From: Myrica gale
Lineage: Eukaryota > Streptophyta > Magnoliopsida > Fagales > Myricaceae
DNA: 64,000 bases
Direction of reading: 5' to 3'
Assembly (NCBI GenBank): GCA_963930655.1
Contig: OZ005605.1
Span: 25,241,501-25,305,500 of the forward strand
Under the pieces are notes generated by a model. It saw only the letters and a list, made by a program, of their open reading frames with translations. It was not told the origin of the DNA and searched no databases. Every line of letters starts with the position of its first letter. Positions within the stretch are counted from its first letter, which is position 1. The translations under genes were made by a program, and so were the position numbers. This document shows, one piece after another, positions 44,931 through 57,703 of the stretch.

Positions 44931-47900
44931 ATGAGCGACCCCCCCATTGATCCCTCCACATCTTCATCGTCCTCGGTGAGAGACCCGAACCCGAACCCGC
45001 TCGCTCTTCTTCATCCTCGGCGAGAACCCTTCGAGCATGGCCTACTCCCAATTCCTAAGCTCCTCTTCGCCGACCCGACTCAAGCCCTAATCCCCCTCAA
45101 GCAAACCTTCATCTCCTCCACCAAGAATCATAGAGTCGACTCGGCTGCCCTGTCGGAGGCCCTCCAGATCTCCCCCTACCACGCTCGCCTCGTCCTCGAC
45201 ACCCTCGCCTCTGTCCTCCACTCCGACTCCGACCCGCTCGTGCGCTCCAAACCCGAAGAGATTGATTGCGCCTCCGCCGATGTCCACGATCTGCTTCTCT
45301 TCCTATACATCCAGTCATACAAGAAGCTTCTTCCAAGGACGCACAAGGACTCGGCCTCCGTCGCCGATGTCTGGCCCTCCACGTCCGCCTTTGATGGTTA
45401 CTTGTCCGCCCTCTCGCCGCTCCAGGTGACTCTGTTAATCGCTCTGAATTTCTTAGAATGCGCAATTCGAAATGCAGAATTGAATTTTCATGACGTTCGT
45501 GAGATAGTTCGTTTATCGATGCGTATTGCCAATCTACATGTTTGCAATTTCTATTCAGTGTGATGGTTTTCGTAGCGCGACATCTCTCAGGTGGAATTTA
45601 GACCGTTATTACTATGCCGGGGAAACTTCCTATTGAGCTTGTCTGAATTGAATTTTTTTTATTGCTTTTGTCCAATATGACTCAAATGCGGTTAGAATTT
45701 TTCTTTGATTATGTGAATTTGGTTCAAATTTTTTTTGCATGAATTGCTACGGCTTCTCGTTTGTCTGTGAAAACGTTATATTTGACTTATCTGTTAGATG
45801 GTTCTAAAATGCATACAAAAGTGTTTGTTTTTTCTTTAAACAAACGTTCATTTTTTCTTTAAAATTCAAGCGAACCTAACTACGTGTAATGTAGAATTAT
45901 CGAGCACCTAATTGTCAGCCCGTGTGTGGAATTTTCATGCTTTAACTTGCAGGATGCATTTGTTAGGATTTTTATGGTAGTGATACAATCTGTTTACCTG
46001 CATATGCCAGTTTTGTGCCACTTTTCTGATTCGCAGGCTACTGCATGGTAGGATTGATGTGATTAACCCAAGCAGTTAGGATAAGGTTTTGTTTAATCTC
46101 ACGTTAATGAATTCTGTAGCACTGGACATTCAATATACGGGATTACAGAGTTTCTCCATGGTTGATTGTGGTTTTCATTTCCTATTTCGTTGTTAGAACC
46201 TTTAACTCTCACTAGGACCTTTTATTTTAGTCATTTTGCTTATTTAGTCAAATTTTCTTAAATCTTGTTGTTCCATCATATGGCAGCTTGTACGTAGCAA
46301 CAGCCGTCGGTTTATGCCGTCCCAGACTGACGAAGAGGCGCATCAGTTATCATATCTCCAAAAGCACTTGGCTAACATTCTTTCTCTCTTAGCGGAGCCT
46401 GTGGAAGGGGAAGGCGAAGAATCTTTGGTTTGTAAAACTGCTGCATTTTTTACCACTGCGTTTGCTGGAGGCTTTGCTTCTTTTTTTTCTTTTCCTGTCA
46501 TTTAGTACATGCTAACCTTTTTTTCTATTAGATGTAGAATTTAACGCGAGCATTTTTTTAAGCAGTTTTATGGTTACTATTAAGGCAAAATCAAGTGTTT
46601 ACTCATAATTCGGAGGCCTGGGAAATGCTTCCCGTCATTTCAGTCTCACTAGGAAAACTCTTATGAAGCTATAAGGGGCACAGCTTCTCTATCTGTCAAG
46701 TATTCCCATTGATGAAATGAACACGAATCTTATTGATTGGTTCAATCTGTTTGTTTACATTTCTCTAACAAAATATTGGAGGCACCAAGGCCACTCCTTT
46801 GCTGTACTTTGACTTAACAGGTTAGGTTGTGAAATTCCCTGCTGTATTTGATTATACAGAGGGCTTTGCCATGCTTTATGTGAATGGAATCACTGCTTTT
46901 CCTGTTTTTCTTTTTAAAGTTATCAATTTCACTTTCGGTTGCTGGTAATATTTATGTCTTTGAGCTTGTAATTTCCTGTGTGTTTGCTAAATAGCCCTAT
47001 TTTTGGTAGGTGTTGACTGTGGATAGATTTGAACACCTTGGGTTTCTGATTCAATTTGGTGATAAGGGAGCTGAAGGAATTCAGCTCAGTCAACATGCTC
47101 CATTTTTTGCGAATTCAGATCCTGACATGCCTGCGGCACCCATTCCTGCAGCACAAGTCCATGATTGGGTTCTACAGAATATAGCTTCTGCTTTGGAACA
47201 TATTTCGGAAAGAGCTTCTCTTAAAGAAAATGGCCCACCAACTGCCTCTGACCAGGATGTTGCTATGGCTGATGCGTGCACAACTTCTATTAAGGCCTCA
47301 CCAAGTGCTAGAGGTCCCAGTTTCATCGAGGGGGTCTCCAAGTCGTCGCTTTTAAAGCAAGCATCTGATCTTAAAGGTCCCTCAGTGAAGGTTTGTGTGT
47401 GACACATCTGTCTTGGAATGCATTTAATTTTGCCTACAAGGTTACTTGTCATTGCCTATGTAGCTGATCCTACATCTCCATCTTGAACTTGAATCCAAAT
47501 CATGAGATCTGATAAGCAGTGACTGGACTTAGATTGATGTAGATTCAGTCTAATTAGTTTCTTGATCATTTACACATAATCCATGGTACTTTGTAATATT
47601 TTTAAGTTTTTGGTACCTTAGAATATTACATGTGAAATTTTAAGTAACCAGATACTTGATCCTTGCTTTCAGATTCTGCTTGCTTCCATATTTCACTGAG
47701 TACTATTTGAAATTTGTTGGGGGCATCTATATGTAATTCATATCTGGGGGCATGTCTAACAGAATGGATTGGATTTTAGGATAGATACTGAATTTACATA
47801 CTGACTGCTTGTTCTTAATTTCTTTCAGTTGTTGGTCATGCAATTGTTCCTATTTTCATGTTTGATGCATGTTTGATATACTCATTTACTCTATACATCA

Positions 47901-50900
47901 AAGCGGCATTCTTTCAATTTGAATTATCTTTTTGAAGCGAGTATACGTGCAAGAGATCATTTATTTCTTTAGATGTTCCGAATATTTATTCTATCTGGTT
48001 GTAGTGGTTAGAAATGAGGGTGAGATACATGACGTAGAAATTAGATTACGCTGGATATTCAATTATGTCCTTTATAATTTAAAAGAATGTCTTTCTTAGA
48101 TCCAAATTGGCAGGTCTATAATGGAAATTATTTCTCATTTGAGATGGGAAAAGGAGTTATTAATTTTTCTGAGTGAAAAGGACCTTAGTTATTCCTTCTG
48201 TGGTTACAGCCAGCATATTCTCTTGCGTGCTCTGTTCCATATGAGTGCAATAATTCACCTCTGTCCTCAATTTATCAATAAAGTACAGTTTCTATGTTGA
48301 TTATTCTTCTAAAATAAAATTCTGCAATTGCAGGTCCTAAATTGTCAAGATTCTGTCATTTACATCTTAGCGCCTTTGAGATATGCCACCATTTATGGCT
48401 GTTCTGATACTACCATAGTTCTCGGTGCAGTTGGCAAGGTAATGAAGTACTTGCTATGTCATTACTACTTGTTCATCAATGCTCCAGTGATTTTTTTTAA
48501 TCCCAGTAAGTCCCTTTTTTTAAAGTTTCTTTTCCTTTTAAAAAGTTTGTGAACCCTAGTACATAATTGCTTCTTTTGGTTCTTTTTCTTCTATATATTT
48601 TCTTTTTTGTATGAGTTCTTTCCTTCGATACTTTCTAGTAACTATCAAACTTGGTGTTGGCGTTTGTGCTGCTCACCAAGTGATGCTCAACCTGTAAAAT
48701 GACTTCTTCATGTTGTATGCCAATAAATAGCTAGAATGAATTGTCCATCATATGGTCATCTATATTTGGTTCTTTGGTATTGGAGAGCTCTCCGCAGAGA
48801 TGCCCTATCTGCTGTTGTGCATTATTTGTCATTGTTTTCTTATGTTGTAAAACAGTTTAAAATTTTTGTTGACCTGCAACAGGCAAACTTGGTTGAAGCA
48901 ACAATGGTTCTTCTGACAAATGAAATATATCTACATTTTGCTATATTAGCTTTTTTCACCTGTGCAAGATATTTCAAGAATAATTTCTGAGCCCTCATTT
49001 CACTGCTATAGAAACATATCCTGCATGCTTACATGAAGTGATAAACTTGGTAATCTACAGATATTTTTGCCAATTTTTACTCATTTTGAGTGTTATTAGT
49101 TATGTTTGGAAAATACTATCTGGATGGAAACTGACACGGATGCATCTAAAATTATGTGACTTTTAGGCTGTAAAGGTTGAGCATTGTGAACGAGTTCATG
49201 TAATTACGGTAGCAAAGCGAATCTGCATTGCAAACTGCAGAGAATGCATGTTCTTTTTGGGGGTGAACCAGCGACCACTTATGGTTGGTGATAACCATAA
49301 GCTGCAGGTGGGCGACTCAAACTATTTACTTCAATTCCACTTTGAAGTTTCCAGAGAGCACTGGCAGGCTATAATGTCATATTGCGTTGTAGTATACAAC
49401 TGATCAAGATTCACTCAGTGTGGTTATGCATCAAGTTTATCATCATTCTCAAATTGGAATATAGTGAGTTGAGCTGAATGGATTCACCATCTGGAGTTGC
49501 TGTGTGATCTTGCTCGTATTATTTGGTTAGGATTCACAGGATAATCTTCACTTCTTTATGTGGTCATTCTTATGGCATATCGCATGCCTAGGTCCATAAA
49601 GCTTCAATGATCAAACTGATTGTAAAGGAATACAGTCCTTTTCAAAAATTGAATAAGATCCAGATCCAGCATGTTTTTTTTATCCTATGAAGCATTTTGT
49701 TAAGAATGATTATTCATTGCGTTTTTTTTTAGCTCCAAGTACTATTAATGCTTAACATTTTTTGGAAATACTTTTTGTTGCCCTCATTTTTAGGTGGCAC
49801 CATACAATACATTTTACTCTCAGTTGGAGCAGCACATGAATGAAGTTGGTGTTGCGGCTACAATTAACAGATGGAATGAACCCCTGGCACTAGGAGTGGT
49901 TGATCCACACGATTCATTATCTCATCCTGCAGGTGTATCTGATGTGCAGACTGAGTCCGCCACACGACTAGACCCTGATCAGTTCACAAATTTTTTGGTA
50001 TGCTCTATACTTTGCTTTTTCTTACTTATGGAATTTTTGTCAGTGCTGGATTTGTTGGTGAGGATGTGGGTAATTGAATCAGTATGAAAGTGGATGCCTG
50101 GTTTTGTGGGCATTAGCTTTGTCCTGATTTATTTGAATGTTTTTCCTCATGGGGTGTGTACAGATTCCTGACTGGTTTGGAGGTGAATCGTCTGGGTCTA
50201 CGAAAGACAACCCATTTGAACTACCTGCTGTTTATTTGATGGCTCAGCAGAGAAATGTATGTCCACTGTACCATGCTAATTATCTGAGGTCCTTTGTTTT
50301 TACAATGGTACCAAGGTTTCTTGTGTGTGGAAGTGTTAGACTTTTAATTCTAATTGTTTCTCCTGATGTTTGTTTGGATTGTTTGTGTTTGCAGCAAAAG
50401 AATTTAGGGGAGATAAAACAATTATTGAGGGAAGCACCCCTTGAAGAGACACGTAAACGAGAGTTGTCATCTGCACTCCATGTTTATTTTAAGGATTGGT
50501 TATATGGTAATGATTTTCTCTTTCATCTGTTTTTGTTTTGTTGCTACATGAAGGCTATATTCTGCTGAAAATTATATGCACTCGGATTTCCATGTGCATC
50601 TCTCTTCATTCACAAAATACAATTAGTCATCTTGCATCTTGGACATATTTTTGAGCTCGCTTCTTATTTTTCTTGCTGAATGCTAGTTACTGTGTTCTCG
50701 ATCATTTTGTTTTTCTTGATCTCATTTGTAGTTCAGGATTTATTTCTTGTTCATTATCCACATTATTCATCAGGACTGGTAAAGTTGCCTGCTGCCAAAC
50801 TATTTCCTAGACAGTATTTTGTTCACAAGTCCTCGAGTGCCATATAGATGACGACCATCGGTAGTGAATTGCTCGAGACATCACATTACACTCTTGATTG

Positions 50901-51558
50901 TGGGTAATTCTGGTCCACAGAGCTTTATGTCATACTCTGAAATTTTTGAATCCCTATTTATGGGGTTGCTATCTAAGAGAACTCTCTCTCTCTCCCCCCC
51001 CCCCCCTCAGTGGGATTGTTTTTATTCATTCAATGTGAATATGAAGACAGCTCGCACTTTATGATCTTCATGTTCTGGAGAATTCAAGTTTACCAACTGT
51101 GGTACCAGAGTGATTTTTTTTTCCCTGGGGTAACGTTAATGTCAGATGCTAGATCGTACTGGGTTCTGCTGTTGATTGGAAACAGAATTAGCTGAGATGG
51201 GTCAGTTGCACCGGACTTGCTTATTGGTTTGGTGGCCTGATCTTTTGGTGGGATCTGATTTTTTGTTTTGGAGAATATTTTTCTTTCCTCGTGACATAAC
51301 TCCACATTCTATATTTGTTGTCATCTGATTGCAAGGATTAAAGTTGGCTCGAATGCCATGTTTTTACTTTTATTTCCTTTGCTGATGTTTTATGTTTTCA
51401 GAGGATGGGTCTCTCTGTTAATACTAACAAAATAATTTTATACCATATTTTCCTAGTATGAATAATCCCATAAATTTATTGACTTTTAACCAAGTTGTTT
51501 AATTATTGTCTCAGCATCGGGAAACGTCCGTCAGCTATACTGTCTACAAGGTGACTGA
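44931..51558 (+). CDS. TBCCD1: TBCC/C-CAP domain-containing protein (TBCCD1-like), 9 exons
   Basis: Exons: 44931-45425, 46287-46427, 47010-47390, 48334-48438, 49167-49307, 49794-49997, 50164-50256, 50395-50506 and 51515-51558. All are GT-AG and in frame, predicting 571 aa, close to the Arabidopsis relatives At3g57890/At2g42230. Residues 1-339 form the conserved N-terminal part (FEHGLLPIPKLLF, then LSPLQ). The TBCC/C-CAP beta-helix is at about 340-490 (VLNCQDSVIYILAPLRYATIYGCSDTTIVLGAVGK, then CERVHVITVAKRICIANC and the NQRPLMVGDN loop). The C-terminus is SGNVRQLYCLQGD, on a 44-bp last exon. TBCC-domain proteins relate to tubulin cofactor C; TBCCD1 in other organisms affects centrosome or Golgi positioning, and the plant role is unclear. 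An in-frame TTG 27 bp upstream is not used as a start. The ATG follows a CT-rich leader. Confidence 0.93.
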
Positions 51559-52389
51559 TATATTGTGTTAATCCCATGGCACAATTAAAGATTGGTACAG
51601 ATGTTCTCTAGTCATTATTTTCAACCCTCACCAAGTTGCGGTAGCCACTTCTGGTTGCACTGCTGGGCCGCTGGCAGCCGAGAATCAACCCTGTTTACTT
51701 CAGAGTGGTAAAGCTATAGTGTATTGACTCTGGTGCAGTGGGATTGAAGATACATTCGTTAATCTCGTTGTAACACTTGAATTTTGAAAAAGAAGGAAAA
51801 TCTTGCTGTATTATTTTACAACTTGGTTCACAGCTTGGTGGTTTCTCTCTTGGTCTAGTATGTTGAAGTTGGTTCAAGCTTTTAAAATTTTGCCCGTTGT
51901 GAGTTCTTGAGTTTAATCTTTCCTGATTGATTTTTTTATGAAATTCTAATAGAATTTGCAGCTGGATATGAAATCCAGTTTAACTAGTTGAAGAATTGCT
52001 GCAAAAGGGGCTGGTTATAATTTTATATGGCACATCAAGATCTTGATGGTCGAAACTAATTCAGGGGAAAAACTTTGGAACGAGTAGAAATATCTCACTC
52101 GATATGTAAAGCAGCCGCGCCTTTATGGTTGATCTACATTTCTCAATGCATGTATGGATTTTGAGCATTTGAGAATGGATTCGTGCAAAAAATTAATCAG
52201 AAAGGACCCTTTTTTTTTTGTTCAAAAAATTTGACACGTTATCAAGTAAAATGGCTTTCTACTATTAACGAACTTTTTTTTGTGACTGGTACACATAATA
52301 GAAGACTTCCCCACATTAAAAATATCTTTCATTTAAGAACTATAAGAGAAACTAACAATAAAAATAAAAATCTAAGGATTTTACGAAGC
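51559..52389. other. Short interval between convergent TBCC and rhodanese genes
   Basis: 830 bp holding both 3' UTRs. No further exon or RNA gene is seen. Confidence 0.55.
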
Positions 52390-55049
52390 CTAGCCCGCTG
52401 GTGCAAGTTGGAGCAGCTTCTCTGCTTGCTCCGGGAAGAAGGTGATGAATAGATATGCACCTGCATAAATCATTAAGAAAATAAATGAACTTGAGAGGCC
52501 AAGCATATCAAGGGTAACAGCATGGTACCCTCAAGGGGCTCCTGAAGAACACTTACAGATGAGTACTGTTCCAAGTACAGCTGAGATCTTTCCTTGAACT
52601 TGGACTAATCCAGCTTTGCCTGCATCCTGCAACTCAGTGGTTCCAACAGTATCAAATGTTCCTGCAAACAGAAACCCCATTCTTTTCTTCACCTATACAT
52701 ACCGGATTAGGTCGATTCAGTTAAAAAAAGTATCACAATGGGGTTTGAACCTGGCCTCACAGCCTGAAGGCCTGATGTTATGCATGCTATGTTTTGAAAA
52801 CCAGCTTGCTCTAGCTTCGCAGAAGCAGCAGCAGACCTTGACATTGAAAAGGAAACAGAACCCTGTCAAACGGTTTGTGGATTAGGCAAAATAGAACCCA
52901 ATATGAAGCAAAAAGGAACAAAAGGGATATCCAATTTCCTCTCCTTCCGTTTTTGGGGTTTAGATCTATAGTGTCCGACAATTTAGCACAGCCGCATGTC
53001 CTAGCTGTGTCCAAGTCCTGCATTCATTGAGTTGTGTTGTTTGTGCGTTGAAGATGTTTTGCAGGCTCTCTCATAAAGCATATTATCGAGAATAACAAAT
53101 CTCATATGCACCAGGACAATAAGCAGACTTAGAGGACCACACTCTACTCAAGACACTGTAATAGTAACCAGCTAGTTTTGTTTATAGAGTCCAGAAAATC
53201 TTCTCATTGGTACAAGCCACAACGGTGTTCTAGTTATTAGTGGTTCAATCTAACCCAAGAAGACGGAACACACAAGGCATAATGAGAGCCTCATAATCCA
53301 TGGGTGGCCTCTCCAAAGGGAATTTCCCAATCATGCATCTAATAACCAAATTAAGAGCGTTTACTTATTCCCTGTTGAAGTTTGGTTGGAAAATTCCCAC
53401 TTGAAATTGTATCTCATCAATGAGAGCTGAGAAACTACCTTCTAACAGTAAGAAGTAAACATGAAGCAACAGATCGGAACCTAACCTTAATCCCTCCTGG
53501 CATACAAGTAAGAGTTTACTTTCAGGAGAAAATTGGCCCTTGACAGATTGCACAAAATCCGGGTTTAGTTTAGTAAACGGCAGCCCAAACAACAAACCTA
53601 CGAAATTGTTGTGCACGGTCCTCTTTATGATTGTACCTGCAAATAGTTTACCAGCTAACTTAAAACAAAAAAGCAGCTATCCAACTATAGGCAACCATAC
53701 CAAGTGTAATTTTAAAGTGGCAAATAAGAGAGAGGAGAGGACACATGACACGTGAACGGGGGATATATGAAGAAAGCTTACCAAAATCATTGTCTTGGTT
53801 TTCAATAAAGAGAGGGACATAAGAACATGATTTTATATGAGCTCGGTCATATTGAGATTTGTCTCGCACATCCAGAATTGTGTATTCATCGACTGCTATA
53901 AGCTTCTTTGCTTCTTCAGTATTCACATAATTCACTTCTGCTTTAATGTTCTGCTTGCGATAGAATAGTTTCCCTGGCATGGCCCTTCCACGGTGAGTTT
54001 TGGAAACCAACCATGATGTCTGAAAGTTGCTGAAAAGAAAACGTTGATCCCTTACTGCCATGCTCATAGATCAAATTCCGTTGTCTATGTCAAGTGAATG
54101 CTCAGGTTTTTCTTCTTTTTTTGGGTAAGCAGCGAATGCTCAGGTTCATTTCATTCATATCCCAAAATAAGTTCCCATTTCTGTCAACCAAACAGAAAAG
54201 AGGAGGGGGAAGAGGGAACCAAAGGATTGATTCTCTTTCCTTCGTCCTCTAACTTATATTAGAATTTATAATATATTAAAAGACATACCCTGTTTGGTTG
54301 TAAAGAAAAGGCTTTAACGACAGAGGAAGAAATTAAAGCTCAAAATTGGGAAGAAACTGCGACACCTGAATTATTTGAGACAGTAGAACTAGCTTCGTTT
54401 GGTTGAGTTCGTTACTACTTAAAAGAAACGAACAGAGAATGAAATGCAAAAACTTTCATTTTCTTTTCTTTTACTCTGTTGATTTGGTCTCAGGCAAGAC
54501 GGGAAATAACAGACTTTAAGTTCCTAATTTGAAAATAGTCTATGCATCAATCCATTTGCACTTTGAAGCTCAATTCTCTCACTACTATCAGTATAATAAA
54601 TCAAACTGGGCTTCGAACCTAAGTGTTTCATAACCTATATCTAAAACCTTAACTATCTCTGTACCCTTTTGTTGGCATTCGAGAAAACGGAGCTAAAGAA
54701 ACTAAAACAACTTCTCGATTTCCCAGCCTCCTTGTCGCCAAAGAGTCCATAAGACCGAAGAACTCATGCCAATTAGCTGAGCCAATAGAGACCAAAACTC
54801 TGTTCTTTTTCTTTCCATAAGAATAAAGGATCGACGTCTATTAACTTGAAGTAGAACATTAAATACCACCCTTTTATCTTCTTTGAAATAGAAGCTGAAA
54901 CCCAATATGGGATCCGAAACGAAACGGAAAAAAGAAGAAGAAAAAGCGTAGTTATGATTGTGGGTAGTCATACATTTGTGCTTATTGGCTAAGAAAGTGA
55001 AAATTTACCTTGTGGAATAGAGCGCTGAAGAGCACCCAAAGCCTGCCAT
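52390..55049 (-). CDS. STR9: Chloroplast rhodanese-like protein 9 (STR9), 6 exons
   Basis: Exons on minus: 55049-55009, 54029-53782, 53636-53486, 52836-52751, 52661-52557 and 52460-52390. All are GT-AG and in frame, giving 233 aa against 234 for Arabidopsis At2g42220 (from memory). Exon 1 encodes MAGFGCSSALYST and joins to SNFQ, giving a Ser/Thr/basic transit-peptide-like N-terminus. The rhodanese domain is at about 46-165 (TILDVRDKSQYDRAHIKSC). The active-site loop VCQEGLRSAAA has Cys142. A hydrophobic segment follows near 195-215 (SAVLGTVLICAYLFITF), suggesting membrane attachment in the plastid. The substrate is not established for this member. An ATG at 54067 opens a longer frame through exon 2, but that would skip the conserved first exon and is not chosen. 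Intron 1 carries a SINE-like sequence and a 25-bp insertion. Confidence 0.92.
54109..54133 (-). mobile_element. Ultra-short retroposon tail insertion with 13-bp target-site duplication
   Basis: A 25-bp insert (TTTCTTCTTTTTTTGGGTAAGCAGC within 54109-54133) lies between identical 13-bp copies of GAATGCTCAGGTT at 54096-54108 and 54134-54146. On the minus strand it reads GCTTACCC plus an A-rich tail, the same design as the insert at 28316-28335. It lies in STR9 intron 1, about 80 bases before the exon 2 acceptor. Confidence 0.7.
54480..54680 (-). mobile_element. Possible tRNA-derived SINE remnant in STR9 intron 1
   Basis: Minus strand shows an A-box-like GATAGTTAAGG and, about 35 bases later, a B box AGGTTCGAAGCCC, the spacing of a tRNA-type promoter. 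A clear A-tail and target-site duplication were not found, so the left boundary is a guess. Confidence 0.4.
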
Positions 55050-55613
55050 TCTACGAGGTTTATCTTCTCTCACTCCCTCGCTGTCTCTCTCTCTCTACAG
55101 CGTCACGTACCATAGGCAAGAGTGGCCCAAGCAATTTAGGAGGGGCAATTAATTACAGCCGCGTGGCAGGCGGAACTGGGACTGGATATGTCACTCCTAT
55201 CTCGGAGGCCAGTCTCCGAAACAATGGAAAAGGGCGTTTTTAAAGACGACATAATTTTTCCTCTGTTGGCCGAATATTCCTAAAGTAGTTTTTTTAATCC
55301 ATCTGCCATGGGTGAATGTGAAATAAATTTAAAAAAAAAATTGAAGGGTTTGTAAAGGTAAAATTTTAATAAAATTAATTTTATTAAATTTTTTGATAAG
55401 CAAACACTTTGTTAGATTGATCCACCCTCTTTTTGTTTTATTTTCTTTTGCTGCTATTTATTGCTGTCCCTTATCAGATGCTCTCCCCAAATGAACTCTG
55501 GGGCAGTATTTTCCTGTCGTTTCTCCAAGTATTATGTTAGCTACTTAGAAAATGACTGAAAAGTATTAGTCAACAGCATGACCTGCTGACCTCATTTGAA
55601 CTTTGAAATCAGT
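55050..55613. other. STR9 5' leader/promoter and intergenic DNA
   Basis: Just upstream of the STR9 ATG the minus strand has a GAGAGAGA-rich tract (plus-strand CTCTCTCT at 55081-55098), consistent with a 5' UTR. The remaining part is AT-rich with no gene. Confidence 0.45.
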
Positions 55614-55624
55614 GACATCTATTT

Positions 55625-56457
55625 TTTTCGTAAGCAAACGGAAAAATCCATTTCACTATAAACATTACATTAGTGATGCATACCTACATGCCTTTCAGAC
55701 CATTAACAATTAACAGAGACATAAAGCCCGCAACATTAATAATAAAAATACATAGGGCCATACATCGAGACCAAACAAATTCCGCTACGAGCAGAGAAAA
55801 CAATCGTTAGAGAACTTAGAAACTTGTCCAAAACAACACGGTCACAAAGGAGGAAGACACGAAGAGCCAAAAATTGCCGATCAGCCACTTCAAAAAGGAA
55901 CTAGCAACCTGCAAGTTCATATCTGCAAGGAGACTCCTTGACAATACGAATACCGCGAGATTCATCTCACAAAAATCCAGAGAAATGAAATTATTAGCAA
56001 CAAAAAGAAAATAACAAAACACACACCAAGGAAAACCTAGAGATTGCTGGCCAAAACACAAGGCTGTAAAAAACCACACGAAACAACCCAAACAGAGTAT
56101 AAAAAGAGCGGGCGCGTTGACGTGCGTGGGTCCCCATGTGCTGCCGCACCAGCGTCGGAGGGATACGAAGTGGAACGCGGGGGCTAAGGATCTCTGTCGT
56201 GTTGCGCGTGTCTACCAAAAAACCTCCAACCGGTCTAGATCTAGCCATAAAGAGCTTCAAAACGCAAGAGCAAAAAACACCGATAATGGAGGGAGACGTG
56301 GTCGAACAGTCAAGGGGGAAACAACAGGGGGAGAGGGAGAGGGAAAGGAGAGACGAAAGGCTCCTCCCGTCGCTGGAGAAAACAAAAGGAAACGGTCAGG
56401 TACAAAGGGAGGAAGGGCTAGAAAGAGGGTAGACACACTCTCTCTAGAAGACCCAGG
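55625..56457 (-). mobile_element. Unclassified non-LTR retroposon, about 833 bp, with 11-bp target-site duplication
   Basis: Flanked by GACATCTATTT at 55614-55624 and 56458-56468. On the minus strand it starts CCTGGGTCTTCTAGAGAGAG, runs through a pyrimidine-rich 5' part, and ends GTGAAATGGATTT, then GCTTACG and an A-run. A 3' A-tail and a variable-length duplication are features of target-primed retroposition. No tRNA-type head is seen at the 5' end and no long ORF of a known type. It is related to the element at 57704-58569. Confidence 0.7.
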
Positions 56458-56468
56458 GACATCTATTT

Positions 56469-56789
56469 GAGAGAGTATTTTATAAATTCGTCTCATTTTG
56501 ACTAGTCCCAACCGGAGATATTTGAGAGCCAAAATGTTGGGCTCCCAAAATTTTGGCCTCAATAAAATAATACCTCAAAATTATCTTTCTTTTCATCAAA
56601 TCATCATTTTTCACACCAAATAAATATAAATAATTGTATTCAAATCATTTTTCTCTTCACTTTTCACTAACTCCAACACCCCAATATTTTTTACAATCAA
56701 ACAACACCTAAAACTAACATCTACAGTAACTGAACTTTTTTGCCTTCAGAGAAAAAAAAAACTTCTTCGCCTTCTTGAGTATATGGAAC
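56469..56789. other. AT-rich MITE-like remnant
   Basis: 'gggctcccaaaattttggcctc' near 56548 and 'aatcaaacaacaccta' near 56700 resemble the ends seen at 33745-33930. No target-site duplication was found. Confidence 0.3.
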
Positions 56790-57210
56790 ATCATCTGTAC
56801 ATGGAACAAGCTATGGACCCATTTTTGGGCGAAGCAATGGCTGCTGCCCGTGCTATGGAAATTGATCTCTTTCACCAGTGGCCGAGGGTTATTTTTTAGA
56901 CAAACTCTAAGCTTTTATGGGATGATTTGGTTGATTCGCTTAAGCCTCCTCGTTGGAAGATCGATGCCCTGGTGTTTTCCATGCGTCATATTCTTAAAGC
57001 TCAGTTTGCTTGGTCGATACATTGGGTGCCAAGAAGATTGAATCAGCAAGCTCACTTGCATTGGGCGGCTCGTACTAGTGCTTTTGGTTTTTTTTTATTG
57101 TTGGTTTTTTTTATTGTAGTAGCATTCCTTCTTTATATTGTATTGCGACTCTAGTTTTCCGTTGTTTTAATTTCTTGAATGCAATGGTTGATTTTTAAGG
57201 AAAAAAAAAG
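56790..57210 (+). pseudogene. LINE 3' fragment: end of the RNase H domain
   Basis: Conceptual translation in one frame gives GEAMAAARAMEIDLF, an in-frame stop near 56897, then LKPPRWKIDALVFSMRHI, then WSIHWVPRRLNQQAHLHWA. That is the C-terminal signature of plant RVT_3/LINE RNase H proteins (HWVPRRLNQxAH). It is followed by a T-rich stretch and an A-run at 57201-57209, consistent with a 5'-truncated LINE copy. It is broken by at least one stop. Confidence 0.7.
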
Positions 57211-57689
57211 TTATCCACCTCGACGCGATAAATAGTGAGTATTTGGGTAGATTATCTCATCACATTATTACAGTCGGATGTTTGAGTGTGGAAATTTTGG
57301 ATATTGGAGTTTGAAAAATATTATAAAGTAAAGATATACTATGAGAGTTGGTGAAAAAGTGAACATAGAGAAGATTTTTAATAAAAAATTATAATAATAA
57401 AAAATTATGCGATGAATTGTTTATTATTAAACTCAAATAATTGGCCCCAAATTATTGGGGCTCATACAAGTACTATAAGTTTGCATTAAGACTTCCAAAA
57501 TCTGTCGGAAATATTTCTCTTGCGTTTTCACTAAGCTACCGTGTTCAGCGGGAGCCGTCACAACATGGAAAAAGCAAAAGGAAAAAAAATCCAAAGAAAA
57601 TCTGAAAGACTCAAAGGGTACCAGTCGCCAACAGAAGCATCGAGTGAAAGAAAAATATGTACCAATACATATTAGTATGTACCTGTATG
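57211..57689. other. AT-rich MITE-like remnant
   Basis: Ends in an imperfect palindrome 'ggccccaaattattggggc' near 57443, similar in design to 33896-33919. No clear target-site duplication or gene. Confidence 0.3.
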
Positions 57690-57703
57690 TACCAATACTG
57701 GTT

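Noticed and set aside
53660..54067. STR9 starting at the ATG at 54067 with a 135-aa product
   Set aside because: That frame skips the conserved first exon and reads through the exon 2 donor. Joining 55049-55009 to the acceptor at 54029 gives an N-terminus matching the known family and the right total length.
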